Part shown: positions 30,453 to 41,791 of the stretch, one piece after another
Position numbering within the stretch: position 1 is the stretch's first letter
How the letters are laid out: every line of letters starts with the position of its first letter
From: Symsagittifera roscoffensis
Taxonomy: Eukaryota; Xenacoelomorpha; Acoela; Convolutidae
Reading direction: 5' to 3'
NCBI RefSeq assembly: GCF_963678635.1
Contig: NC_087062.1
Coordinates: forward strand, 67,381,415-67,445,414
Length of the DNA stretch: 64,000 bases
The notes under the pieces: generated by a model
Told to the model about the DNA's origin: nothing
Databases searched by the model: none
Seen by the model: the letters and a program-made list of their open reading frames with translations, nothing else
Program-made: the position numbers and the translations under genes

Positions 30453-30924
30453 CATCAGTCTAGTTGTTTTGGATATTGAGTGTATTGAAAACAAAATAGT
30501 TAAAGAGTTAGAAGTTTATCAAAATGGACAAACTGTGGGATATTCCTTTCTTCCTCCCAAAAAATCCAAAGCTACATCTCAGTCTGCTTGGTGTACGAAG
30601 CATCTTCATGGAATCAATTGGAACAGTGGCCATGAAAAATATACTGAGCTTGAAAAAATATTGAAAAAACTTTTTGCAAAAGGTTATAAAAATGTACAAT
30701 TCTGTCAGAAATTTTGGAAACAAAGGTTACAAACTTGGATGACTACGCATGTCCAAAAGTTCAGAATCTGATTTTCAAAGATGAAGAATATGGTTGGAGG
30801 TGTAGCAACTACCCATTTCGTCATGCAAATACTCTTCACTGTGCAGAAAGAAAAGCGTTTGCATAAGGAACACGGACTCGATGTTTTTTTAATAAATTGT
30901 AAATTACCTACACTTGTTTCTTGA
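30453..30924 (+). pseudogene. DEDD-exonuclease-like ORF with complete tail but no ATG, unit 2
   Basis: The unit 1 ATG is ATC here (30453-30455), so the start is lost. The LVVLDIECIE motif follows. The same one-base frameshift near 30722 is present, then the tail DDYACPKVQNL, WRCSNYPFRHANTL and HCAERKAFA. A TAA at 30864-30866 can be bypassed by a one-base shift into EHGLDVFLINCKLPTLVS ending at TGA 30922-30924. That is probably the original C-terminus and marks the right edge of the island. Confidence 0.55.
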
Positions 30925-31823
30925 GGTTGATAATGTCCGTAGAGACCAATAGTACCGTCCAAGCGTGTCATCAGAAGGCCTTGAGGCGCAAAACTATGGC
31001 GAGGAGAGTATCCACTATCATACTGAACGTGTACCAGTGTACGGGGACCGAAAAGGAAGATGACTCGAGGCAATCTCTAGAGAATCATGGGAAACTAAGA
31101 ACAACAAGAAATTCGGAGAAGGGAATGATGTGCATCGTAATTTGGACTCGGCTGAGGATTACTCGAGACCCAGCAATCGGGGAGAAAACCAATATGTATC
31201 TGGAGTAATGGGGAGGGCATAAAACCCTTTCTTGGATTCAGAGGCCGGGAGCGCTCACAGGAATCACGAAGTCACGGAGCTGTCGAAATTTTGACAGAGA
31301 AATTAATTGAAATTGATTCAATGGAAAGGAAGAAACCGAGCCTGGGTCTGCTACTTGAGACGACGCCCGAGGTAATAAGCGTGGCGCGCTCGAACAAGAG
31401 AGTGGAATTGAAAATGGGGAATGGAAATGGCATGATGACCACGAATTTGGGAACGGTTTGGAGGTTGCTGAGACCCTTCTGGTGCCCACATCCCCACGCA
31501 AGCTTGATTGAAGAAGTCGCGGAACGACTGAGGTTAACACCGACGAAAGATGAAGACTTGGGAACTCTGAATGTGATACACAAACTGATCCTACCGCAGA
31601 GTAAAGAGTCGGGCGAGTCAATGAGTAAGCTAGGATCAGTAAAGAAGTTGGAACGCGGTAGCTGTCTTGACTTGACGTGCGGAGGCGGAGAGCACACTTG
31701 TGATGGACGATCATGTGTCAGAATACAGCCTTTCCAGAAAGAAGACCTAGTCGCTTGGTTTGGCGACGTGCCAGAAAGAGAAAAGAGCGAAGTGCAGATA
31801 GTGGTTACACAAACACTACGGTG
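30925..31823 (+). pseudogene. Module B 3' region, part 1
   Basis: GC-richer sequence of retroelement type resumes. A frame with EGLEAQNYGEESIHYH and VPVYGDRKGR (TGA), then FGEGNDVHRN and EDYSRPSNRG, ends near 31227. A second frame runs from about 31232 to 31824 (EKLIEIDSMERKKP, LETTPEVISVARSNK, FWCPHPHASLIEEV, then a Cys-rich CLDLTCGGGEHTCDGRSC and LVAWFGDVPE). The four cysteines suggest a metal site, which is an inference. No retroviral enzyme is visible. It is placed in B because it resembles the codon style and charge pattern of 61271-63273, and because it is followed by leader DNA; direct homology to another B copy is not seen in this window. Confidence 0.5.
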
Positions 31824-33243
31824 AATATAGCAACGGCGCTGGTTTTCTTGTCACGGACGTGCAGTTTGCAATCACTGGAGGTGCTGGAGTCTGAGCACCA
31901 TTTGGTGACAGCGTTGAGCGTGGAGTCGTGGCCGGGGGCGTTGCAAACAACCCAGAAACACATCAGAGGTTGGAAGATTGGTCTTGAGGCGGAAATGGGA
32001 TTTCCCGTGATGGAAGCTTATGGTCTGCCAGTAAATGCAAAATCCTTGTTAGGATCAGTAATGGCCAACCTGTGTGGGAGCCACTATCCATTACACATGG
32101 CGATGGTAGGGGTATCCAGCCAAAGGATATCAGTGGACAAAGCCTTCTCGGTACCCAAGTGCGTATGACTGGCTCGAATGTCGCATCATTCACATAGGCT
32201 GTTGAAAAAGATCCTGGGAACTGTGCCAAGGGAACAAAGATATGACTTGAGTGAAATCTGGGGAGAAGAACTTTTGAGTTTGGAAGGCGAAAACACAATT
32301 GACTTCGAGAGAGAGATTACCATCGGGAAGCCGATGAATAGCGTCCCAGCACAGGAGGAAAATGATACAACACATGAGAAGATGATGGAATTGGAAACTC
32401 TGCTGGAAACTTCGGGAAAACACAATCTCCGGAGCATCGATATTACACATGGGGAATGCCCATGCCATTGTTTGGCACAGGCAGTGTTGTACCCGGAACA
32501 CTAAAACCTTTGTTTAGTGTGGGACGTGGAAGAAATTCGGTCGATGGGATTACCCGATCATCGGCAGAAGGTGACCATCTTGGTCGTGAGCACGTTGTTG
32601 GCGTTGCGATGGATCTAGGAGAATGTCAGGAAATATCGGGAATCGAAGACATTAACGGCGGAATTGATACTCTCTATTGATTTTAGCAGGAGACTTGAGT
32701 TGTTTGAGACGGCGTGCAAGGTATTCGCCATACCTATGGAGGTCAGGCTTGTATGGAGCCGCATTAAGTTCTTCCCGTGGTTTCGAGCGACATTGACATC
32801 TTGGTTGTATATGGTGACGAAAGACCGAATGAAAAACGTTGTAAAGAATATCGACAGTTCCTGGCCGAGATAGGACCGGAAGCCTCCAAGAAACCCTTGC
32901 TGACCTATCGAAATGCGATCAGGACAGGTTGGAAAATACAGTCGGTGGGGTGTCTAGAGACAATACCAAAGCGAGAGACTCGATGCTGGAGGAGGACTTG
33001 GCGAAGAACATGAGCCTGAGCTAGCACATTTTCTTTTCCTTGAACAGGCAATCGAAAGTGAAGGGTTTACCAAATCAGGCAAAAAGTTTGCGAGATCAGA
33101 GGGAGTGGATGCGATCCTTCGAACAACTAAAAGCGTGGGAAGAGATCGTAATCAGCTCCGATGATGAGGAAACGCTGCTACGGCAGATCACGGAGTCAAA
33201 CTCATCAGGGCCTAGCACTTCGAAGGCTAGGAGTACGAAATGA
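31824..33243 (+). pseudogene. Module B 3' region, part 2, to the terminal stop
   Basis: Pieces of long frames separated by stops: about 31830-32170 (SNGAGFLVTDVQFAI; QPVWEPLSITHGDG), 32178-32504 (VPREQRYDLSEIWGEELLSL), about 32515-32770 (VWDVEEIRSMGLPDH; LELFETACKVFAIPM), 32777-32960 (SSDIDILVVYGDERPNEK), and 33040-33243 ending in an acidic/Ser tail (ISSDDEETLLRQ, SGPSTSKARSTK) with TGA at 33241-33243. GFLVTD is loosely reminiscent of chymotrypsin-like proteases but is not enough for a call. The ordered decay and the acidic tail suggest the end of a large polyprotein. Confidence 0.5.
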
Positions 33244-33799
33244 GCAGGGGGCTCAATGAGGGTTTCTTGAGTCTTGAGAGGGAAGGAAAGGGGCTCGAGT
33301 GTGAACTCGGATGAAATCTGAGGTCACGAAAAATAAATTTTAACGAATCGAAATATTGTTATTATTATGCTATATCTATTATATAAATCAAATTGCTGCA
33401 TGACAATTTTCTCATTGGAAAAAACAAAAGAAGTTTTAATCATTAGCTTCAAAAGCGGAGATTTAAGATGCAGAAGTATGCAAGTTTTGATTGCTGTTCA
33501 GCTTTAGTGTGACAATTTTACATGGTTTTGATTTTTGGGGTGTAGATAAAGTTAAATCTGCTGCAAACTAACTGTAAATGACCCCTGGCACTGTATCTTG
33601 AGCAACACTCAACGTTCTGGGGATTCACTGGCAGACGGCAACAAGCGATGAGGACATGGATCTTGAGTCCGGGGAGTATGTGCCAGTCGGTCATATTTGG
33701 AAGTTTGAACTTGAGCAATACGAACAACGTAATTTTGGGGTGAAAGTAATTTTTCGAAAATTCGAATCGAGCCTGTCATGCTCAACTTTCTCGCGACAA
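33244..33799 (+). other. 3' untranslated region and possible polypurine tract / LTR start
   Basis: A purine-rich tract (gagagggaaggaaaggggctcgag, about 33276-33299) is followed by TGTGAACTC, the arrangement of a polypurine tract and LTR start, but no matching LTR end was found. The AT-rich stretch 33330-33520 holds TATA-like words. An ORF at 33656-33856 (MDLESGEYVPVGHIW) has no family. This segment is absent from the copy at 2256, which begins where 33800 begins. Confidence 0.45.
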
Positions 33800-35945
33800 C
33801 TGAAAATCTCAGAAATGCAAGATCAGAATAACCGAATTACCATCGCGGGAAAGTAGTCAAAAAAAGCAGCGGGAAATAGCTATTCGCAATTTCCAGATAT
33901 AAAAATCACACGAGAGTAGAGCTGTCCCATCCTGAAATAGGAGACAGAACGATTACGAAAGAAGAGTATATTGATTCGAAGTGGACCAGAGTGAACCTTT
34001 GTTGGAAAGGTGGACAACCGAAGTCTCCCAATGGTCCAACCCAAAACTTTAGTTCTCAAGTGAAAACTCATTTTCTTTGTTGGAATTTATTCTCGAGTTA
34101 TATTCAGTTATATTCATGCTAGAGTTATTAATTAGCTTAATTACTCTGTTTCTCAAGTGTGCTGCTATGTGAGTACCTAATTTATTTTTCCCGAGTGTAT
34201 TTTGTGATAAGTATGTTGAGGTAAGGCGAGTTTTAGGTTGATCCATCTGAAATGGATCAAAGTTCCACTGTCCAATAAAAAGTAACTTAACAGGTTGTTC
34301 CGACCTTGTTTTTAACGGCATTCGCGTATTTTGGGTATTTCGAGACCTAAGTATGGGGACGTTCTTATTTTCTAGAGTGGGGGGTATTCCGGTAGTGGCC
34401 TTTAAGCTGTAACGGGTTCTAGTCTCATGTCGCAAGTGAACCCAATTGGCTCCGACTGTTTTTGAGGTAGAAAAACACAAGAGATAGTGTCCCTGACTCT
34501 TGAGCTAATGGTTATAGGGCCTATTTTTCTTAAGCCTCATGTGTGACCGAAGTAGGCGACTGTTACATAGTGTTTTTATGGCGCTCCTGGGTGTTTTTAC
34601 GACATCATTACTACGGAGTCGAACCCACTTGACACAGCTCCGGGCTACATGCCCATTCTAGAGTACCGGTGGTAGGGTTCAGCGGGAATGTGTAAATCTT
34701 CCGGTTGTACCGTGATAGCTTTTTAAGAAAACTTGAGAAAACTTTCTCGTACGCTCTACGAACGAGGCTTAGCTAACCGAGTAAGGGGGGTAACTATGGG
34801 GGACAAAAACACGAGCAAAAAGACAAAAAAGCGAAACAAAAACAAGAAAAAATTATAGAAAAAGGAACAAAAACCTTAAAACAAAAATGACAGTGACTTT
34901 GACCCCAAATTAGTTGAATCAAACCTTTATATTAATTAAATAGTATACCCATACTGTTTTATAAGACCGATCGTTTCGATCAACCTAGCAATCTAATCCA
35001 GCAACCTCAATAAGGTGCCCAAAGGGGGCGTTGTTAAGGGTTTTCAGATAGCTTGCTACTTAGCTGAACCGCTAGGAGACTTGACTGGAAGAGCTGACCA
35101 GCCAAGTGGGAAGGTGGTGCTGGTGTCAAGTGCAGTGCAAGTTAAGGGGACAACCAGCACGGGACCGCCACAACAAGAGGAGGACGCACAGGGGTGTTCT
35201 CAAGTTGGAAAACGGGTATCGGTATTATAGGAAATAAGTGTAAAATTGGATAAGCGGAGCCCCATTGTTTTGAGAAGTTTTTACTCAAGCAGGCCTGGAA
35301 ACAGGTCTGCGGTTTTCTCTCGAGAGGTTTAGCACCCGGCGCTTAAGGGAATTTTTGGCCTAAGAGGGGGGCTAAAGAGGGGGAGGTTAGAAGGGGGGCT
35401 GGTTAGGTTAAAGGTTGGTGGTTGTAAAGTGTAAAAAGGGGGGACACATAAGAGTAACTAATTGATCGGCATCGTCGATTTAGTTACATTAGATTATTAC
35501 ACGCGTCGGTTATAAGGAGCGGATATCCAAATTTAACATCGAATTAAGGTAGGTGCCCTGGTCGGATCGGTAGGGGGGAACGGACATAGACAGTTATTGT
35601 GATACCCCATAAGATCGCTAGCAGATGGGAGGAAAACGCGTGGCAATCGGGTACCAGACATTTTTTCGGACAAAGGTTGACATCTGTCAGCTTTGAATTT
35701 TAGGTGGGTTCATCTCTCTATTTTTGAAATTTTTCCTGTTTAAATTTTTACGTTTTGGTGAAAATTTGTTGTTGGTATTTGAACGAACAGGTGATCACAA
35801 GATACCTGCAAAGAAGTTGGGGTTCCAAATTTCCTGAAATAACGAAAGGGAGATAAATACAGGGGGGTCAGTATTTGAAGCGTTTAGCCATTAAGAAAGG
35901 CTCCCCACAACGAAGAGGAGAAAATCCTACTATCCAGACACTTGG
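33800..35945. repeat. LTR/leader-like noncoding block of element A, copy 2
   Basis: Collinear with 2256-4660, diverged by scattered substitutions and small indels. It again leads into a minisatellite and then gag. Since it directly follows the end of module B, it is either the 3' LTR of one element or the leader of the next. There is no supported gene: the 3.4-kb-type ORFs of copy 1 are not conserved. Confidence 0.75.
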
Positions 35946-35950
35946 TGACA

Positions 35951-36850
35951 AGTCTTGGGTTAGTACTGAAGAAGTCTTGGGACATTGCAGTCTGGGGACG
36001 ATCTTGGAGCATTGCAGTCTTGAGACACTCTTGGGACAGTGCAGTCTTGGGACAGTCTTGGGACGGTGCAGTCTTGGGACAGTCTTGGGCCAGAGCAGTC
36101 TTGGTACGGTCTTGGGACAATACAGTCTTGGGACAGTGGTCTTGGGACAGTAGTCTTGGGACAGTGATCGCGGGACAGTAGTCTTGGGAAAGTGGTCTTG
36201 GGACAGTGGTCTTGGGACAGTGGTCATGGGACAGTGGTCTTGGGACAGTGGTCTTGGGACAGTGGTCTTGGGACAGTGGTCTTGGGACAGTGGTCTTGGG
36301 ACAGTGGTCTTGGGACAGTGGTCTTGGGACAGTGGTCATGGGACAGTGGTCCTGGGACACTAGTCTTGGGACAGTAGTCTTGGGACAATAGTCTTGGGAC
36401 ACTAGTCTTGGTACAGTAGTTTTGGGACAGTAGTCTTGGGACAGTAGTCTTGGGACACTATTCTTGGGACAGTAGTCTTAGGGTAAGGGTCTTGGGACAG
36501 TGGTCTTGGGACACTAGTCTTGGGAGAGTAGTCTTGGGACAGTAGTCTTGGGACACTAGTCTTGGGAAAGTAGTCTTGGGTTAGTAGTCTTGGGACAGTA
36601 GTCTTGGGACACTAGTCTTGGGGCAGTAGTCTTGGGACACTAGTCTTGGGACAGTAGTCTTGGGACAGTTGTCTTGGGACACTAGTCTTGGGACAGTAGT
36701 CTTAGGGCAGGGGTCTTCGGACAGTAGTCTTGGGACACTAACAAGAAGTACTGGGACGACACTGAATAGTCTTGGGACAGTAGAGAGAAAAATTTGGACA
36801 GCACGAAGAAGTGGGGTGACGGCACTAAAGGGTCTTAAGACAGGGCAGAA
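35951..36850. repeat. 14-bp minisatellite array in element A leader, copy 2
   Basis: Over fifty tandem units, mostly GTCTTGGGACAGTG, GTCTTGGGACAGTA or GTCTTGGGACACTA, 14 bp each. The left end (35990-36130) has mixed 11-, 16- and 25-bp spacings, and the right end decays toward 36850. The core GTCTTGGGACAGT is the same as in the 21-bp array of copy 1, so the two arrays share an origin and the unit changed from 21 to 14 bp, both multiples of seven. Confidence 0.95.
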
Positions 36851-37146
36851 AAACTGAATCAAAAGCAATAGGACTAGTCGGAATGCGATACTGTTAGGGT
36901 CACGAATTTGTAAAATTTTAATAAAATCTTATAAGGAACAGAAAAGTAGTTTTTCTTTTCATTATCAAAAATTCTTTTTTTTAGTTTGTTTTTAATTTAG
37001 TTTTTATTCTTAGAATAGGATTTTGTAAATACCAATATTGTGAATAGAATCAATTGTAAATAAAAATCATCAGACGGAGCAGGGTACCGGTGGCTGAAAA
37101 AAGATCTACAGAATCAAAGACAAAATATAACTCGTCGCTACGTAAA
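36851..37146 (+). other. 5' untranslated segment before second gag
   Basis: AT-rich, with homology to 6165-6339 in its second half (cttagaataggattttgtaaata and agggtaccggtggct). No gene. The frame of gag stays open upstream of the ATG to about 37090, but the conserved ATG is at 37147. Confidence 0.65.
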
Positions 37147-38105
37147 ATGACATCGGTTGGCCCAAGAGTAACAAATAAGAACTTTTCAGTTAGCATGGTC
37201 AACACGAGGAGTAACAGAGAGAACAAAACAAAAGAGGGCGAGGAAGGCAAACAAGCGGAACCCGCCATCGAGATTGACCTAGAAACACCAGACCAGAGTG
37301 TGGATGAAGTGGAAAAGAAGACGACGGAGTCAACACCGATGCCGAATGCAGAAAAACCAAATCCAAAGTCCATGGAGTTCTCGCCGATAGACACTGTGGA
37401 AGACACAACGGGCAACACGCCAGAAATGGTACAGGACGAGTCCCAAGCAAAAAGAACGTCATTTTTTGAAAGGTTGGCAATAATGGTCGGGATGAAATCA
37501 AGAGACATAGTGGCGGAGGAACCGAAAGCTGAGAAAGGCAAAACATTCGGGACAGTTTCCACGAAAACGACAGACACCGACCAAAATGAAGACCAGGTCA
37601 GGCCGGGAGCAACAGCCAACAATAGGGCAACAGTTGACCATGAAACAACAACTTCTCTGGATCTGGGCGATCTGATGGCGAAGCTGAGGGCGATCTGACT
37701 TGAGAACAATGTTAGCAACATACTATACATTGTCGAAAGATAGTGCACCGACTCCAGAAGAGATGAGACAGAAGTCTCATGCTAATGAAACCCAAGAAAT
37801 ACTCATATTCAGATAACAGGAATATTTAAGGGGGGAACGGTACAAGTCTAGAGATGACATGGACAAACGTAGATCATGCGCGAATTGCGGGTCAGCTGAT
37901 CATCACGTGGCAGATTGCACAGCCTACAAAACAGGGCATGAAGAGTCTGGGGTACGCACCAGATGAGGAGGACATGAGCCAGATGGAAGAACACGAGTAC
38001 TATAGTGGCTTAATCATCAAAATAGGTGCAAGAAGCTTCTTCTGCAATCAGGAGGGACACTTCAGGATGGATTGTCCTTTGTTTTGGGAGGCGGTCAAGA
38101 ACTAG
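37147..38105 (+). pseudogene. gag pseudogene lacking capsid (element A, copy 2)
   Basis: Starts MTSVGPRVTNKNFSVS and runs to LDLGDLMAKLRAI then TGA (37696-37698). The point where this reading stops is a deletion junction: relative to 6866-7940 about 1.07 kb containing the whole capsid region is missing, and the sequence resumes with the pre-nucleocapsid part (ATYYTLSKDSAPTPEEM in another frame). The first knuckle, CANCGSADHHVADC, is intact; the second reads SFFCNQEGHFRMDC with Ser replacing the first Cys. A TAG follows the NC region at 38103-38105. Without capsid it cannot make particles on its own. Confidence 0.85.
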
Positions 38106-38970
38106 GTCACCCCAAACATAAATTGGCACTAGCGGCGGTGCAGCATCAGCGAAATAGACAAATCGAGTTTGAAACAAAAAACTTAGAATCACCGAGTACG
38201 GAGCTGCCAACGAAGACAGTGAAGGCTGTAACGCAAGTTAACATTGCGATAGAGGCCACGGCCAAGAACACCCTATAGATAAATTATGAGACAGCGGCGT
38301 CAGAGGCGATTGACAAGGTGAAACAGGACCTAGCAACGAAGGAGATAGAGCAACGGTTGAAGCAAGAGATCGACAGACATAGATTGAATGAGACGCTAAG
38401 TTGCTCGGTGCTAGTGCCAGAAGCTGTAGCAGGGACGACAAAGAGTGGAAATTGCAACACTCTGAAAAAAGTGACAGGAAAGCCATTTGGCATAACGAAA
38501 ATCGGAGCCAGGATAATGTCGATAATCACTGTAGGTGGCCATGAGGTGACAAGGAACTTAAGTGAACCCAGCGACCAGACAGTAATGCACATTGACGTAT
38601 ACGCAGGTTACTTGAGTGCGATAAGCCCACAGACGACATCTAGAGCCTTTTTGACAGGAATCCACTTTGACAGGCCTAGGGGAGTAGAATGGTTGAATGA
38701 TGTTGTCTAAAGGCACATAAGCGCGTTGGAGGCAGAATTGCTGGAGACGGCCCAATTCACATTCGGACCACCTCCTAATCCACCTTTCCTCACCTCAAGA
38801 ACTCTATCCAGTCGCCTGGGGGCGACGGCCGATTCTAGAGACAGCTCGAGAAGTAGCCGGACCAGATTACCAGGTGCCGCACCGATGGAGGCCGAGGAGG
38901 CAACGTCATCAACACCCCAGAGTTCGGTAGTGTCCTCGGTGGTAGTGGTGGAGACACGCGCTAGTGGTGG
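38106..38970 (+). pseudogene. gag/protease-border fragment fused to module B, tandem unit 1
   Basis: First part is pre-protease sequence (NRQIEFETKNLESPST, KPFGITKIGARIMSI, VYAGYLSAISPQTTSRA). At about 38647 it passes into module B: FLTGIHFDRPRGVEWLNDV, then TAA, then LLETAQFTFGPPPNPPFL and PMEAEEATSSTP. The native element A sequence instead continues ALRALLTRGGSKSVR (48700-48745). GIHFDRP is the block V (Asp/His) segment of an SGNH hydrolase. The unit of 959 bp (38012-38970) is repeated immediately after. Confidence 0.85.
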
Positions 38971-40261
38971 AATCATCAAAATAGGTGCAAGAAGCTTCTT
39001 CTGCAATCAGAAGGGGCACTTCAGGATGGATTGTCCTTTGTTTTGGGAGGCGGTCAAGAACTAGAGTCACCCCAAACATAAATTGGCACTAGCGGCGGTG
39101 CAGCATCAGCGAAATAGACAAATCGAGTTTGAAACAAAAAACTTAGAATCACCGAGTACGGAGCTGCCAACGAAGACAGTGAAGGCTGTAACGCAAATTA
39201 ACAATGCGATAGAGGCCACGGCCAAGAACGCCCTAGAGATAAATTATGAGAAAGCGGCGTCAGAGGCGATTGACAAGGTGAAACAGGACCTAGCAACGAA
39301 GGAGATAGAGCAACGGTTGAAGCAAGAGATCGACAGACATAGATTGAATGAGACGCTAAGTTGCTCGGTGCCAGTGCCAGAAGCTGTAGCAGGGTCGACA
39401 AAGAGTGGAAATTGCAACACTCTGAAAAAGGTGACAGGAAAGCCATTTGGCATAACGAAAATCGGAGCCAGGATAATGTCGATAATCACTGTAGGTGGCC
39501 ATGAGGTGACAAGGAACTTAAGTGAACCCAGCGACCAGACAGTAATGCACCTTGACGTATACGCAGGTTACTTGAGTGCGATAAGCCCACAGACGACATC
39601 TAGAGCCTTTTTGACAGGAATCCACTTTGACAGGCCTAGGGGAGTAGAATGGTTGAATGATGTTTTCTAAAGGCACATAAGCGCATTGGAGGCAGAATTG
39701 CTGGAGACGGCCCAATTCACATTCGGACCACCTCCTAATCCACCTTTCCTCACCTCAAGAACTCTATCCAGTCGCCTGGGGGCGACGGCCGATTCTAGAG
39801 ACAGCTCGAGAAGTAGCCGGACCAGATTACCAGGTGCCGCACCGATGGAGGCCGAGGAGGCAACGTCATCAACACCCCCAGAGTTCGGTAGTGTCCTCGG
39901 TGGTAGTGGTGGAGATCAAGAGAGTGGAGAGACCGGCGGAAACAAGCTGGTCGAGATATCTGGAGAAGGTAAAGGAGCTGGACTTGGAAGACCTGGAATG
40001 CAGACAAGAGTTGGCGGAAGCTTTGGGACTCGAGCGCGTGTCACATGAAGACTTAAGTAGACACCAGTGCGTGGACTGGTTGAAGGCTCACGAGACGCAT
40101 TTCTCAAGAGCGATAATAATAGAGACGGCGGATCTTACTGGAATTCCCACAAGATCAGTCATGGGACCTATCAATTACAGACCTCTCAAGTTGCTGGGGA
40201 GTTGGGGACTCATAGTGGAGCCCCGTAAGCATCGAACGAGCATTGCCAGAATCAGGACATT
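38971..40261 (+). pseudogene. gag/B chimera, tandem unit 2, continuing into module B
   Basis: Repeats 38012-38970 from the second zinc knuckle onward (junction at 38970/38971, aatcatcaaaataggtgcaag), with the same TAG after NC (39062-39064), the same B fusion near 39606 and the same TAA (39668-39670). It then continues further into B (EKVKELDLEDLECRQELAE, RHQCVDWLKAHETHFS, GPINYRPLKLLGSWG). Near 40250-40270 it jumps to element A protease sequence (PEEEVAASQYV). Confidence 0.85.
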
Positions 40262-41791
40262 GCCAGAAGAAGAGGTGGCAGCAAGTCAGTACGTGTGGAC
40301 AACAGATACACTGAAGCTTATGGTCCACATGAGGTGATGTTGATTATAGATGGGATAAACATCTACACGAAAACAATGATAACATGTGATGAAGATCTAG
40401 TGGGACAGATCCACGTGGGCAGAGAAGAATTAAAGGTGAGATCGATTGGACACTGTACCATGCTGGAGGAAGATGCAATGCACATCGGGACAGAGGCAGA
40501 CGTATCAGCACACGTGCTTGACATAAGTGGCAAGAAGACTCACTTGCGTGGGTTACTCGATACTGGAGCGGTCTTGAGTGTAATACCAATCGAAACTTGG
40601 GAGCGAATGGGCTTCAACAAAGATGACTTGATAGACTCGAGAATACGCTTGTCAGCTGCTAACAAATGGGCGCTGCGGGTGTTAGGCAGAACACCAATAA
40701 TAGCTCTAAATCTGGGGGAACGCAATCTGTGGATGAGCTTTCTTGTGGTAGAAAACCTAGATGAGTCTGACCAGTTCATTTTAGGCAGGGACTTCATCAG
40801 GAACTTCGATGTAACAATTGATTTAAACAATGCGATGTTCAGGATAAGAAACACGGATAGGACGTACGCAATAAAACCGGTAAATTTAATAATAGCTAAT
40901 GAAAATAAAGCACCGGTATTCTTGAGTAGGAGGGTGAGGCTAAAGGCGAACGAAGCGGCAATCGTAAGCTTGCGAATGAAAAATTACAATGAACTAAGTG
41001 ACAACAAGCAAGTATGCATAGTCCCGAATCCTAATAGTCAAAAAGCTGCTGTTTTAGGAAGATCCTTCTCGATAACCAAGAGCGGTCTCTGCGTCAGTGT
41101 CTTGTTGAATACTCTTGAGATACCCATCACGATACAGAAGGGGAGGAAGATCGGATATGCTTTACCCGTTAAAACTCGATATGAAATGACTGAAAATTCA
41201 AAACAAAATGAAGTTGTTGATTGTCCCAATCATAGGGACAAAATTTGTATCTTGAGACGATTGAAGAAAAGAAAAGGTTCATCAGGTCTTGTGAAATCAC
41301 TTAAGTCAGAGACGGACGATGGGCTATCGAGCTGTTCGAACTTTCCGGAACGGCCCACGATAGATGAAATGAAAAGTGATAAACCGGTCCTGCCGGAGAT
41401 CGACCATTTAAGGGGCAAGTTGACGGACCAACAGCTCGAATCCATCAAGGACGTACTAAAACGGAACGAGGAAGTTTTTTCGAGGCATAAGGCAGACATC
41501 GGGTGTTGTAATTTTGTTGAGCATGAAATAGAACTTGAAGAGAATGCGGTACAACACAGGGAGGTGGCGAGGCGCATGACCCCCCACAAATCAGGGGCAT
41601 GTAGGAAAGAAATAGAGACATTACTAGAGTATGACATGATAGAACCATCCAAGTCACCGTGGGCGTGTGGAGTAGTAATAGCCAAAAAGAAAGGCGACCA
41701 ATTGAGGTTTTGCTGTGACTTTCGGTATCTGAACTCCGTCACGGTGAAGGATGCCTATCCCATACCTAGGATTGACGAGAGCACCTCTTGA
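40262..41791 (+). pseudogene. protease and N-terminal reverse transcriptase (element A, copy 2)
   Basis: Intact frame from about 40262 to a stop at 41789-41791. Retropepsin active site LLDTGAVLSVIPIETW at 40553-40600 with Asp retained, flap-side region FLVVENLDESDQF and GRDFIRNFDV. RT fingers follow: LLEYDMIEPSKSPWACGVV and FCCDFRYLNSV. A 32-bp deletion at about 41780 (relative to 50247-50279) removes LSKLSDANFFT and shifts the frame. It is nearly identical to 48732-50230 at offset 8461, so the two are recent duplicates. Confidence 0.93.

Larger units (their letters stand above)
26174..30836. repeat. Tandem duplication unit 2 (4663 bp)
   Basis: Direct head-to-tail copy of 21511-26173. Positions correspond with offset 4662, rising to 4663 after an extra A near 29908. 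The right end actctt (30831-30836) is followed by unique cactgtgcagaaag, which is the natural continuation of the exonuclease-like gene. So the ancestral locus was one unit, and unit 2 keeps the original right flank while unit 1 keeps the original left flank. Confidence 0.97.

Noticed and set aside
31830-31900. Chymotrypsin-like protease start (GFLVTD).
   Set aside because: No His-Asp-Ser triad could be placed in any frame downstream.
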